A stretch of DNA of 64,000 nucleotides from Paracoccaceae bacterium (GCA_030750975.1 JASMHC010000001.1:248001-312000); one strand, 5' to 3'. Numbered from the stretch's first letter, positions 31,171 through 39,613 are shown. Numbers and translations are program-made. The notes: generated by a model not told the origin, from the sequence alone.

Positions 31171-31533
31171 TTAGTGATAGGCGGGTTTTCCCAACTGATC
31201 GGCAAGAAATTCGATATGAACAAGCGGGCAGGCGGCCCGAAGCTCGGACAAGACCATGAACGGGCGTGGCAGATGGGGCGGCTTTACCAATAGCCGGGGC
31301 TTTTTTGGCAGCCGCGATACCAGCAATCCAACATCTATTGCGTCATACCGTCCGAAAATCAGCGGGCAGATGATCGTTCCGGGCTGTCTGGATTGAAGCG
31401 TTTCGAACTCCAGCGAAGAAAATGACCTGACATAGTGAATTTTCCAAAAGTTATTAAGAGTTTGTTCACCAATTCGGGCTTCAATCACGACAACAAGATT
31501 ATTGGTTACGGGGTCTTCGCGGGGTCTTTTCAT
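31171..31533 (-). CDS. Conserved-looking hypothetical protein (120 aa), possible degenerate receiver fold
   Basis: I do not recognise a named family. The layout alternates hydrophobic strands (LVVVIEA, GTIICPLIF, PRLLVKPP) with helices, and a late Lys-Pro (VKPPHLPRPFMVLSELR) resembles the Lys-Pro of response-regulator receiver domains. The acidic pair and the phospho-acceptor Asp are not where a working receiver would have them, so it would be a pseudo-receiver at best. It is the only (-) gene between the carbonic anhydrase gene and the PhoR-like kinase and diverges from the latter. No strong ribosome-binding site is seen. Confidence 0.5.
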   Translation of the reverse strand: MKRPREDPVTNNLVVVIEARIGEQTLNNFWKIHYVRSFSSLEFETLQSRQPGTIICPLIFGRYDAIDVGLLVSRLPKKPRLLVKPPHLPRPFMVLSELRAACPLVHIEFLADQLGKPAYH

Positions 31534-31686
31534 TTTCTTGTTACATTCGTTCTGCTATTGCGGCGGGGAACCGGATTTGCGTCCGTTGCTTGATGTCATC
31601 CCCGTCGGGACGTTGCGCAGGTCATTTTGGCCGAACCAGATCGGCTGGCGGCCTGTGCTTGCGCCGATTTTCAATGTGGAACGAAT

Positions 31687-32724
31687 ATGCGCGAAGATCT
31701 CTCCACCATAATTAAAGCCATCCCTCTTCCAACAGTGATCATCGGAGTTAATGAACGAATAGTTAACGCCAATGCGGCGGCTTTGGAAATTTTTGGCGAC
31801 AATTTGATCGGTCGACATTACGTTACCACTTTCCGGCATCCTCAACTGCTCGACAGTATCGAAACCTGTTTTCGAATTGGGACGGATGCCAAGACCCAGT
31901 TTACCATTTCGGAAGCGTCCCGCGACCGAACCATGAAAGCAAGTGTCAGCGCCCTTGAACTGCCGGATTTCAGCGGCATCATGGCGTGTTTCGAGGACAT
32001 AACCTCGGTCAACCAGGCCGGACAAATTCGGCGGGATTTCGTGGCCAATGTCAGTCACGAATTGCGCACACCGCTAACGGCCATGTTGGGGTTCATTGAA
32101 ACGCTGCGCGGGCCGGCCAGGCATGATCCGGCGGCAAGGGATCGGTTTCTGCAAACGCTGGAAAGCGAAGCCAGGCGCATGTCGCGACTGGTGCGTGATT
32201 TGCTTGCTCTCAGCCGGGTCGAGGGCGAAGAACGGCTTCTCCCCAGCGAAGAAACTGATCTGATTGCAGTTCTATCGACTACGGTTGAGCGTCTGAAAAC
32301 CCTAGCGCAGGACCGGCAGGTTGAAATCAAGGTCAACTGTGATTTGGATTCGTGCGTTTTGAACGGCAATTCTGACCAGCTTGACCAGATATTCACCAAC
32401 CTGATTGAAAACGCGATCAAATACGGCGCAAAGGGCGGGGTGGCTGATATATCGGTTTCAAAAATCAAATACGAAGCCGGGCTGCGTTCTGCCGCTGTCA
32501 AAGTGGAAATATGCGATGACGGGCCGGGCATCGATGCGCTGTACATTCCGCGCCTGACCGAAAGGTTTTATCGCATAGATAGCCACCGTTCGCGCCAGGT
32601 CGGTGGAACAGGCCTTGGGCTGGCCATCGTAAAGCATGTCGTGAACCGCCATCGTGGCCGTCTAAAGATCACCAGCCAGTTGGGCAAGGGAAGCTGTTTT
32701 TCAGTTGTTCTGCCGTTGCGCTGA
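31687..32724 (+). CDS. phoR: PhoR-like sensor histidine kinase
   Basis: A 345-aa kinase with a PAS domain (residues about 5-105), a HisKA domain with the phospho-acceptor His124 in NVSHELRTPL, and an HATPase domain with the N box NLIENAIKYG and G boxes DDGPGI and GGTGLGLAI. No membrane segment is seen, unlike E. coli PhoR but like the Rhodobacteraceae form. The ATG at 31687 has GTGGAACG before it; a TTG at 31627 gives a Cys-rich, unconvincing extension. No phoB or pst gene is adjacent: the next gene is rpsB. PhoR identity is by similarity of layout and is fairly, not fully, sure. Confidence 0.7.
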   Translation: MREDLSTIIKAIPLPTVIIGVNERIVNANAAALEIFGDNLIGRHYVTTFRHPQLLDSIETCFRIGTDAKTQFTISEASRDRTMKASVSALELPDFSGIMACFEDITSVNQAGQIRRDFVANVSHELRTPLTAMLGFIETLRGPARHDPAARDRFLQTLESEARRMSRLVRDLLALSRVEGEERLLPSEETDLIAVLSTTVERLKTLAQDRQVEIKVNCDLDSCVLNGNSDQLDQIFTNLIENAIKYGAKGGVADISVSKIKYEAGLRSAAVKVEICDDGPGIDALYIPRLTERFYRIDSHRSRQVGGTGLGLAIVKHVVNRHRGRLKITSQLGKGSCFSVVLPLR

Positions 32725-32769
32725 AAAGGCGCCTTAGGGGTTGCAAGCCACGCAAATTGCCGGTAAACG

Positions 32770-32797
32770 CCCGCCATTCATACTGCAGGCGGGTTTT
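32770..32797 (+). other. Stem-loop with T-run in the phoR-rpsB leader
   Basis: CCCGCC (32770-32775) pairs with GGCGGG (32788-32793), followed by TTTT. A second small hairpin GGGGGA-GACA-TCCCC follows. It may terminate phoR transcription or act as part of an autoregulatory rpsB leader. Confidence 0.4.
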
Positions 32798-32887
32798 GGG
32801 CCTTTGGGGGAGACATCCCCGAATGTCCGCCGGTTGGAGCGACCGCTCTGATACCCCGCTGAGGCTAAACCGGAAAGGAAATACGAA

Positions 32888-33658
32888 ATGGCTCTTCCTG
32901 AGTTCACTCTTCGTCAGCTATTGGAAGCTGGCGTACACTTCGGTCACCAGACACAGCGTTGGAACCCCCGCATGGGCGAGTTCATCTATGGCCAGCGCAA
33001 CGGCATCCACATCATGGACCTCACGCAAACCGTCCCCATGCTGGACGCGGCGTTGAACGCAGTGCGTGAAACCGTCGCCAAAGGCGGCCGCGTTCTGTTC
33101 GTGGGCACAAAGCGTCAGGCGTCGGCGCCGGTCGCGGAAGCCGCTGAAAAATGTGCGCAATATTACATGAACCACCGCTGGCTTGGTGGCACGCTGACAA
33201 ACTGGAAAACCGTTTCTCAGTCGATCAAGCGTCTGAATGACATTGACGAGAAAATGGCCACCGGCGCAGAAGGTCTGACCAAGAAAGAACGTCTTGGAAT
33301 GGAGCGCGAGCAGTCCAAACTGCAGGCGTCGCTGGGTGGTATCCGTGAAATGGGCGGCGTACCGGACATGCTGTTTGTCATCGACGTCAAGAAGGAATCG
33401 CTGGCAATCGCGGAAGCCAACAAGCTGGGCATTCCGGTTGTCGCCGTCGTCGATACCAACTGCTCGCCCGATGGCATTGACTACATCATTCCTGGAAACG
33501 ATGACGCGGCGCGCGCAATTGCGCTTTATTGTGACCTGATCAGCCGTGCAGCGCTGGACGGTATGTCGGCTCAGCTTGGTGCAGCAGGTGTTGATCTGGG
33601 CGCGATGGAAGAAGCCCCGGTTGAAGAGGCCGTTGCCGAAGAATCCGCAGAAGCCTGA
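32888..33658 (+). CDS. rpsB: 30S ribosomal protein S2
   Basis: A 256-aa ribosomal protein of the small subunit. Seen: the N-terminal [11 protein letters not shown]-type motif ([19 protein letters not shown]), IHIMDLTQT, the [12 protein letters not shown] block and [12 protein letters not shown]-x-I-D-Y-x-I-P. An acidic Ala/Glu tail ends the protein. GGAAAGGA lies before the ATG. The 163-bp leader holds a hairpin, and tsf follows after 77 bp, the usual bacterial order. Confidence 0.97.
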   Translation: MALPEFTLRQLLEAGVHFGHQTQRWNPRMGEFIYGQRNGIHIMDLTQTVPMLDAALNAVRETVAKGGRVLFVGTKRQASAPVAEAAEKCAQYYMNHRWLGGTLTNWKTVSQSIKRLNDIDEKMATGAEGLTKKERLGMEREQSKLQASLGGIREMGGVPDMLFVIDVKKESLAIAEANKLGIPVVAVVDTNCSPDGIDYIIPGNDDAARAIALYCDLISRAALDGMSAQLGAAGVDLGAMEEAPVEEAVAEESAEA

Positions 33659-33735
33659 TCCGCTTTTCATTACTGTAACTGGCCGTGGTTCGCACTGCGG
33701 TCAGAACTCATTTCGAAAACCAAGGAGATCCCGAA

Positions 33736-34611
33736 ATGGCGATCACAGCAAAAATGGTCAAAGAACTGCGCGACAGCACGGGCGCAGGCATGATGGACGC
33801 AAAAAAAGCGCTGACCGAAACCGATGGCGACATGGAAGCCGCGGTTGACTGGTTGCGCACAAAAGGTCTGGCAAAAGCCGCCAAGAAATCGGGCCGTACC
33901 GCCGCGGAAGGTCTGGTTGCAGTCAGCGTTGCCGGTGGCAAGGGTGTCGCTGTTGAAGTGAACTCGGAAACCGATTTTGTCGCGAAAAACGCGGAATTTC
34001 AGGAAATGGTTGCGGGCATCGCGTCGGCGGCTATGGGCGTTGATGATGTTGAAGCGCTGAAAGCAGCTGACATGGGCGGCAAATCGGTTGCGGATGTCGT
34101 GACAGACAAAGTTGCCACCATCGGTGAGAACATGTCGGTTCGCCGCATGGCATCGGCAGAAGGTGCATCGGTCGTGTCGTATATCCACAACGCGGCAACA
34201 GATGGCATGGGTAAAATCGGCGTTCTGGTCGCTTTGGACGGCGAAAACGAAGAATTCGGCAAGCAGGTTGCCATGCATATCGCGGCAGCAAACCCGCAAG
34301 CTTTGAATTCAGACGCCCTTGATCCTGCCGTTGTTGAAAAGGAACGTCAGATTCAAATCGATATCGCGCGCGAATCGGGCAAGCCCGAGCAGGTGATCGA
34401 AAAGATGATCGAAGGCCGGATGAAAAAGTTCCTGGCCGAAGTCACCCTGATGGGGCAGGCGTTTGTCATCAATCCCGATCTCACCGTTGAAGCCGCGGCC
34501 AAGGAAGCCGGTGTTGCCGTGACCGGCTATGTGCGTTTGGAAGTGGGCGAAGGCATCGAAGTCGAGAAAGAGGATTTCGCGGCTGAGGTTGCAAAAGCAG
34601 CCCAGGGCTAA
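33736..34611 (+). CDS. tsf: Translation elongation factor Ts
   Basis: A 291-aa nucleotide-exchange factor that recharges EF-Tu with GTP. The N-terminal [12 protein letters not shown] motif, the SETDFVAKN motif and the VEVNSETDF region are intact. The frame is open further upstream, but AAGGAG (33722-33727) fixes the start at the ATG at 33736. A strong terminator follows 24 bp after the stop, so rpsB-tsf ends here. Confidence 0.97.
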   Translation: MAITAKMVKELRDSTGAGMMDAKKALTETDGDMEAAVDWLRTKGLAKAAKKSGRTAAEGLVAVSVAGGKGVAVEVNSETDFVAKNAEFQEMVAGIASAAMGVDDVEALKAADMGGKSVADVVTDKVATIGENMSVRRMASAEGASVVSYIHNAATDGMGKIGVLVALDGENEEFGKQVAMHIAAANPQALNSDALDPAVVEKERQIQIDIARESGKPEQVIEKMIEGRMKKFLAEVTLMGQAFVINPDLTVEAAAKEAGVAVTGYVRLEVGEGIEVEKEDFAAEVAKAAQG

Positions 34612-34635
34612 GCACAATTGGTTCGAAATTTCGGG

Positions 34636-34668
34636 ACGGGGCGGACATCAGGTTCGCCCCGTTTTTTT
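34636..34668 (+). terminator. Rho-independent terminator of rpsB-tsf
   Basis: ACGGGGCG (34636-34643) pairs with CGCCCCGT (34655-34662), followed by a run of seven T (34662-34668). Confidence 0.88.
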
Positions 34669-34954
34669 GGGCCGCACAAAGAAATACGGCGTCCGGTAAA
34701 ACCAGACGCCGCGGATTTCTAGCCTCAATCATTGGGGATGAGGCGAGGCTGAAATCGTCGATCTGGGCAGGACTATACTGCCCGGACCGACCGGTCTTGC
34801 GACCAAGCCTGAAAATCGCGCGCCCAAAAATCACGACGCATCCCCCCAGACTGTAAGTTCCATGGCAAAAGCCACCACTCACGGAACAGTTGTAGAATGA
34901 CGGTTTACCCATGGTAAATAAAGTCCGGTATTCCGTACCAATTTGAAATTTTGG
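34669..34954. other. Non-coding gap between tsf and the luxR-type gene
   Basis: No convincing gene is seen. A GC-rich hairpin (GGCGTC with GACGCC near 34689-34711) lies downstream of the (-) strand luxR-type gene and is followed on that strand by TATTTCTTT, so it may end that transcript. Short frames on both strands here lack start signals. Confidence 0.4.
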
Positions 34955-35707
34955 CTAATTTTCGATGACAAACATCTGATTTAGAAACGCAGCTTTCATC
35001 ACCGCCTGCGCCGTTGTGTCAACATGCAGCGTCTCGCGCGCTAGTCTGAGATGTTTTTCAACAGTAGCAGGGGTTAAGCCAAGGATCGTTGCCGTATCCT
35101 GCGTTGTTTTACCATCACCGATCCATTCCAGAACTTCACGTTGTCGTTTTGTCAGGGTAATTTGGCCGGTGTAATGGGGCAGGGTCGATACTTTCAAATC
35201 GAAAGTAAAATTCAGCAGCTCAAGCAAGTCCTCGTTTTCGCTCCAGATCCGGTCCACGTCATCTTGATTCAAGCCGGCTTTGGCGGTCAATGACGCCGAA
35301 GATTTCTTCCGGCGCGACGCGGTCGGGAAGCTTACGGTGTAACCTGCTTCCACGCCGTATTTGCGGTTGTTCAGGACAATCTCATTTTCTACGTCGGAAA
35401 GTTCGCCAGTGGCCATCAAATTCGACACGGTCGACCAGCTTGCGCAACCGACATTGTCCAAGGACCATCTTAACATGGGCGAATTGCGAAAATTTCCCTG
35501 TTCGACAAAGTATTCCATATAGTCCGGATCGTGGTTGGACATGATCAGAAAGTCGGACGGATCACCAAGATTGGTCTCGGTACTAAAGCGGGTGCGGCCA
35601 TAGATTATTCGGTCAAAACCAAAATCGTCCAATAACGAGGTATAGGTATCCCACAGATGCTCTAACGAAGCTGACTTCGTGAGTTCTAATAATGCCTTAC
35701 AGTCCAT
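34955..35707 (-). CDS. LuxR-family regulator with autoinducer-binding-type domain (luxR solo)
   Basis: A 250-aa regulator: N-terminal autoinducer-binding-like domain (residues about 15-165) and C-terminal LuxR HTH (LTKRQREVLEWIGDGKTTQD, then ILGLTPATVEKHLRLA). Aligning by eye to TraR, the ligand positions Trp57, Tyr61 and Asp70 are Tyr63, Phe67 and Ser76 here, while Pro71 and Trp85 are kept (Pro77, Trp91). Loss of the Asp that holds the AHL amide suggests a different ligand or none. No luxI is nearby. I chose the ATG at 35707; a TTG at 35725 adds six residues. Confidence 0.85.
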   Translation of the reverse strand: MDCKALLELTKSASLEHLWDTYTSLLDDFGFDRIIYGRTRFSTETNLGDPSDFLIMSNHDPDYMEYFVEQGNFRNSPMLRWSLDNVGCASWSTVSNLMATGELSDVENEIVLNNRKYGVEAGYTVSFPTASRRKKSSASLTAKAGLNQDDVDRIWSENEDLLELLNFTFDLKVSTLPHYTGQITLTKRQREVLEWIGDGKTTQDTATILGLTPATVEKHLRLARETLHVDTTAQAVMKAAFLNQMFVIEN

Positions 35708-35808
35708 AATCCGGTAAGGCCTCAATTTGGCGAAGAGTTCAATTTCAGTTTGCGAGTTAAAGTGGAAATTTGGTGCAACTGACGCAACTTAGCAACAGTC
35801 TAATTTAA

Positions 35809-35824
35809 CATAATATGGATTATG
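35809..35824. promoter_or_regulatory. Dyad operator candidate upstream of the luxR-type gene
   Basis: CATAAT-ATGG-ATTATG is a perfect 6-bp inverted repeat with a 4-base centre, about 100 bp before the luxR-type start. The size suits a dimeric HTH protein, possibly the LuxR protein itself. Confidence 0.4.
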
Positions 35825-35836
35825 CGTATATTGAGC

Positions 35837-35916
35837 CATCAAGATGACGATGCACATCTGGCCCCTTCCTGCCATGAATTGTAATAACAACAGTTGCTTG
35901 CGCATGCATCTTGATG
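35837..35916. repeat. Long-spaced inverted repeat in the luxR-psuK gap
   Basis: CATCAAGATG (35837-35846) recurs as its exact complement CATCTTGATG (35907-35916), 60 bases apart, with further partial matching around both arms (ATGCxCA on the inner side). The 350-bp gap around it (35708-36058) holds no gene that I can support. It could be a looped operator or part of an unrecognised RNA. Confidence 0.45.
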
Positions 35917-36058
35917 TGCCGTATCTAACGGATCGAAAGAGCTTCACCATTTAGCTGAGACAAACTATATGGCGAAGCGCGAGAAATCTGTTGATGTTGT
36001 GCGCGTTTCGAAATCAACCTGTGTCTCACGATAATTCCGAATTGCCTGTGATGCCAGT

Positions 36059-36952
36059 ATGACCCAAATTCCAAACATTTTATGCATCGGCTCGGTTCTA
36101 TGGGATATTATCGGCCGTTCTGCGGGCAATATGCGCGTCGGCAGTGATGTGCCCGGCAGGATTACCAGATTGCCCGGCGGCGTGGCCTTGAATATCGCAA
36201 TGACATTGAAGCGGCTTGATTTGCACCCTGCCCTGATTTCGGTTGTTGGACAGGACGCTGAGGGCCACGAACTTGTCAGCCGCTGTCACGCTTTAGGTCT
36301 GAATACGGATTTTCTTTACCGGTCGACTGACCTGCCTACTGATCGGTACATGGCCATCGAGGCGCGAAGCGGTCTGATCGCGGCAATTGCCGATGCACAT
36401 TCTTTGGAACAGGCAGGCGCGAAAATCCTGACGCCGCTGATTGAAGGCCCATTGGGATCGCGCGACAGGCCATACAAAGGCACCATCGCCATTGACGGGA
36501 ATCTGACCGAGACATTGCTAAAAGACATCGCCGAAGACCCGGCATTTGAAAAAGCCGATTTTCGGGTGGCCCCTGCATCGCCTGGAAAAGCTGAAAGGTT
36601 AAGGCCATTGCTGGGCCATCGCGGTGCTACGATCTATGTCAATCTTGAAGAAGCGGGTTTGCTATGTCAGGCCGAGTTCGCCGACAGCCGGACCGCGGCG
36701 GATGCTCTGTTGAAACGCGGGGCGCGACGGGTTTTGGTAACGGATGGCGGAAATCCGTGTTGTGACGGAAATGCCGAAAGCTTGATCACGCTTGAGCCAC
36801 CAAAGGTTCTGGTGACGCGCGTCACCGGTGCCGGGGATGCGTTCATGGCGGCGCATATTGCCGCCGAAATGCGCGGAGAAAGCAGAGAGCCGGCGTTAAA
36901 ACAGGCTTTGCAGGCGGCAGCCACATATGTTTCCGGAGATATTGGCGCATGA
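36059..36952 (+). CDS. psuK: PfkB-family carbohydrate kinase, probable pseudouridine kinase
   Basis: A 297-aa ribokinase-fold enzyme. The N-terminal glycine-rich segment (LPGGVALNIAMTLKRL) and the C-terminal anion-hole motif VTGAGDAFMAAH are present, with the catalytic Asp in GAGD. The family covers many sugars and nucleosides. The identification as pseudouridine kinase (pseudouridine to its 5'-phosphate) rests on the 4-bp overlap with psuG directly downstream, the classic psuKG pair. Confidence 0.85.
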   Translation: MTQIPNILCIGSVLWDIIGRSAGNMRVGSDVPGRITRLPGGVALNIAMTLKRLDLHPALISVVGQDAEGHELVSRCHALGLNTDFLYRSTDLPTDRYMAIEARSGLIAAIADAHSLEQAGAKILTPLIEGPLGSRDRPYKGTIAIDGNLTETLLKDIAEDPAFEKADFRVAPASPGKAERLRPLLGHRGATIYVNLEEAGLLCQAEFADSRTAADALLKRGARRVLVTDGGNPCCDGNAESLITLEPPKVLVTRVTGAGDAFMAAHIAAEMRGESREPALKQALQAAATYVSGDIGA

Positions 36953-37857
36953 TAGACCTACATTTTTCCCCCGAGGTACAGGCAGCGCTGCAGGCCAAAG
37001 CCCCTATTGTTGCGCTTGAAAGCACAATCATTACCCACGGCATGCCATTTCCCCAGAATATGGAAACAGCCCGTCTGGTTGAGCAGGATATCCGCGATTG
37101 CGGTGCGGTGCCGGCTACGATTGCCGTTATGGATGGCCGTCTTCATATCGGTCTGACCGATACGCAACTGGCTGGTTTGGCCCAGGCCGGGAACGTCCAG
37201 AAACTATCCAGGGCCGATCTGGCCCTTTGCCTTTCGTCCGGCGGAACCGGGGCCACCACTGTTGCCGCGACGATGATAGCGGCCAAGGCCGCAGGGATCC
37301 GCGTTTTTGCAACCGGTGGCATTGGCGGTGTTCACCGTGGTGCCGATCAAAGTTTTGATATTTCGGCTGATCTTCAGGAACTGGCGGAAACCGAGGTCAT
37401 AGTGGTGGGCGCCGGTGCGAAAGCCATTCTTGATCTTCCGAAAACATGGGAAGTTCTTGAAACGCTTGGCGTACCTGTCATTGCTTACGGCCAGGACAAT
37501 CTGCCCGCCTTCTGGTCATCATCGTCCGCTCATAAAGCGCCGCTTAGGCTGGACAGCCCCGAACAGATCGCGGCCGCATATGCCATGCGCAAGGCGCTGG
37601 GCCTGAAAGGGGGGCATCTGATTTGCAACCCGATTCCAAAGGCGGATGAGATCCCCGAAACCGAAATCAACCCGATCATCCGTCAGGCTTTGTCGGACGC
37701 GGAAGCCCAGGGCATTCGCGGCAAAGAGGTGACACCATTCCTTCTTTCGCGAATTTACGATCTGACCAAGGGCCGATCCCTTACCGCCAATATTGTGTTG
37801 GTGCGCAATAACGCGCGATTGGCGGCCGGGATTGCACAGGCTTTGAGCGCTGCGTGA
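36949..37857 (+). CDS. psuG: Pseudouridine-5'-phosphate glycosidase
   Basis: A 302-aa enzyme that splits (reversibly) pseudouridine 5'-phosphate into uracil and ribose 5-phosphate. Diagnostic stretches: VALESTIITHGMPFPQN (with the conserved Glu), the GGTGATTVAATM segment, FATGGIGGVHRGA, SSSAHKAP and the C-terminal TPFLLSRI plus SLTANIVLV. Length is normal. It overlaps psuK by 4 bp, so the two form a catabolic unit for pseudouridine released from RNA turnover. Confidence 0.95.
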   Translation: MIDLHFSPEVQAALQAKAPIVALESTIITHGMPFPQNMETARLVEQDIRDCGAVPATIAVMDGRLHIGLTDTQLAGLAQAGNVQKLSRADLALCLSSGGTGATTVAATMIAAKAAGIRVFATGGIGGVHRGADQSFDISADLQELAETEVIVVGAGAKAILDLPKTWEVLETLGVPVIAYGQDNLPAFWSSSSAHKAPLRLDSPEQIAAAYAMRKALGLKGGHLICNPIPKADEIPETEINPIIRQALSDAEAQGIRGKEVTPFLLSRIYDLTKGRSLTANIVLVRNNARLAAGIAQALSAA

Positions 37858-37943
37858 CCTTCGACGATCTTTGGTTTATGGGCTATTGTGTGTCGGTCAA
37901 GCCTGACCATATAAGGACGCAAGCAAGACATTGAAGGTCCGCC

Positions 37944-38645
37944 ATGACCACCCCTTTTGACGACGAACAGCCAAAGCGCGCGGGATTACTTTCGCGACTC
38001 CGGTCAAACTTTTTGACCGGGCTGGTGGTTATTGCGCCTGTGGCGATGACCGTCTGGCTTATTTGGACCGCCATCGGCTGGATAGATTCGGTGGTTTTGC
38101 CGCTGGTGCCCTACGATTTTCAGCCGGAAAAATATATCGGCATAAATCTGCGTGGAATCGGACTTATCATATTTCTGGTTTTTACTGTTCTGGTGGGCTG
38201 GATCGCCAAAGGTCTGATCGGACGGTCGCTGATCGCCTTCGCCGAATCTTTTGTCGTGCGCATGCCGGTAATCCGCTCGATCTATTCAGGGGTAAAGCAA
38301 ATCGCCGAAACGGTGTTTGCCCAATCCGAACGCAGTTTTGAGCGGGCTTGCCTGATACAGTATCCCCGCAAAGGCATCTGGGCCATCGGGTTTATTTCCA
38401 CCGAAGCCAAAGGCGAGGTGGCGCGCGAAGCTGAAACTGACGACACGCTGCTTAGTGTTTTTGTCCCAACCACACCGAACCCGACCTCGGGGTTTTTGTT
38501 GTTCTTCCCGAAGGGCGATATCATCGAGCTGGAAATGTCGGTTGAGGACGCGGCCAAGCTGGTGATCTCGGCCGGTCTTGTCTATCCGGGCGGTAAAGAT
38601 CCCCATGATATGCCGAGCGAAAAACATCCGCTCGGCAAGACCTGA
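37944..38645 (+). CDS. DUF502 family membrane protein
   Basis: A 233-aa inner-membrane protein of the DUF502 family. Two hydrophobic segments (about residues 20-45 and 68-92) flank a short loop; the rest is a soluble domain with the family stretches RMPVIRSIYSGVKQIAETVF, TPNPTSGFLLFFPKGDI and SVEDAAKLVISAGLVYP. Function in the family is unknown. GAAGG lies shortly before the ATG. It ends against the 3-hydroxybutyrate dehydrogenase gene with no gap. Confidence 0.88.
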   Translation: MTTPFDDEQPKRAGLLSRLRSNFLTGLVVIAPVAMTVWLIWTAIGWIDSVVLPLVPYDFQPEKYIGINLRGIGLIIFLVFTVLVGWIAKGLIGRSLIAFAESFVVRMPVIRSIYSGVKQIAETVFAQSERSFERACLIQYPRKGIWAIGFISTEAKGEVAREAETDDTLLSVFVPTTPNPTSGFLLFFPKGDIIELEMSVEDAAKLVISAGLVYPGGKDPHDMPSEKHPLGKT

Positions 38646-39419
38646 TCAAAGTGCGGTCCAGCCCCCATCGACGCTGATCGTGGTGCCGGTAATCTGCGCG
38701 GCGGCATCTGAACACAAAAAGACCGTCGTACCGCCAAGCTGTTCGACCGTGGCGAATTCGCGCGATGGCTGGCGTTCCAGCATGACTTTTTTCACCACCT
38801 CGTCACGTTCCATATTATGCGCTTTCATTTGATCGGGGATCTGGGCCTCGACCAGCGGGGTCAGCACATAGCCCGGGCAAATGGCGTTGGCGGTGATCGG
38901 TTCTTCGGCGGTTTCCAATGCAACGCTTTTGGTCATGCCGACGACACCGTGTTTCGCGGCGATATAAGCAGATTTATAGGGCGATGCGGTAAGACCATGG
39001 GCCGAGGCGATATTGACCACCCTGCCCCAGCCGGCCTTGCGCATTTTTGGCAAGGCTGCCGCCGTCGTATGAAAAACCGAATTCATGTTGATCGCGATGA
39101 TCGCATCCCATTTTTCGGTCGGGAATTCGTCAATCGGCGAAACGAATTGAATACCAGCGTTGTTCACAAGGATATCGCACCGTCCGGCATTCCCGATCAG
39201 GTCGCGACACGCCTGAGGATCCGACATATCCGCCTGAATATACCGGCATTCAATTCCGAATTCATCCGAAATCGAAGCGGCAAGCGCGTGATCTTCGGCA
39301 GAATCGGTAAACGAATTTAGAATCACCGAGGCCCCGGAACGCGCCAGTTCGCGTGCGATTCCCAAACCGATTCCCGAGTTCGATCCGGTGACGATCGCTG
39401 TTTTACCGTTCAGTGTCAT
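38646..39419 (-). CDS. 3-hydroxybutyrate dehydrogenase (SDR family)
   Basis: A 257-aa short-chain dehydrogenase. The NAD-binding motif is TGSNSGIGLGIA (residues 11-22), NNAG is near residue 86, and the catalytic Ser and Tyr-x-x-x-Lys are in ASAHG and YKSAYIAAKHG. The C-terminal CPGYVLTPLVEAQIPDQ and the QPSREFATVEQLGG block match D-3-hydroxybutyrate dehydrogenase (bdhA type) well. That enzyme interconverts 3-hydroxybutyrate and acetoacetate in PHB and ketone-body metabolism. No other PHB gene is nearby. Other SDR substrates are possible. Confidence 0.88.
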   Translation of the reverse strand: MTLNGKTAIVTGSNSGIGLGIARELARSGASVILNSFTDSAEDHALAASISDEFGIECRYIQADMSDPQACRDLIGNAGRCDILVNNAGIQFVSPIDEFPTEKWDAIIAINMNSVFHTTAAALPKMRKAGWGRVVNIASAHGLTASPYKSAYIAAKHGVVGMTKSVALETAEEPITANAICPGYVLTPLVEAQIPDQMKAHNMERDEVVKKVMLERQPSREFATVEQLGGTTVFLCSDAAAQITGTTISVDGGWTAL

Positions 39420-39501
39420 AAAGGTGTCCCCATCTGTTCATACGCCTTAAAAATAACATGCTGCGGCTGCGAAGTTCGAGGCGAAAATACAGGCTGAGGT
39501 C

Positions 39502-39531
39502 AAAAAAAAACGCCGGCACGAAGCCGGCGTT
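39502..39531 (-). terminator. Strong Rho-independent terminator on the (-) strand
   Basis: On the (-) strand: AACGCCGGC, loop TTCGT, GCCGGCG, then nine T (39510 down to 39502). No annotated (-) gene ends just upstream of it, so it implies a short (-) transcript starting between 39531 and about 39950. Confidence 0.85.
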
Positions 39532-39578
39532 AAGTTATTGAGGCAGGTTTCATACAGGCAAGAAACCTATCGAGCAGT
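39502..39578 (-). ncRNA. Candidate intergenic small RNA (~77 nt)
   Basis: The (-) strand has, in order, a -35-like TTGGAG (39613-39608), 17 bases, a -10-like TATAAA (39590-39585), then a start expected near 39578, a hairpin AGGTTTC (39568-39562) with GAAACCT (39551-39545), and the nine-T terminator. This is the layout of a trans-acting sRNA of about 77 nt. It is not a recognised Rfam family to me. The only reading frame inside is an 11-codon ORF that begins at the -10. Hfq is encoded in this window. Confidence 0.5.
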
Positions 39579-39584
39579 GCTTCA

Positions 39585-39613
39585 TTTATACCCAATGCGT
39601 GGCAGCGCTCCAA
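39585..39613 (-). promoter_or_regulatory. Candidate promoter of the small RNA
   Basis: TTGGAG (39613-39608) and TATAAA (39590-39585) are separated by exactly 17 bases on the (-) strand, matching 4 of 6 and 5 of 6 sigma-70 consensus positions. Confidence 0.45.

Noticed and set aside
34481-34912. A 143-codon (-) frame across the tsf end and terminator
   Set aside because: It overlaps tsf and its terminator and looks like low-quality translation.
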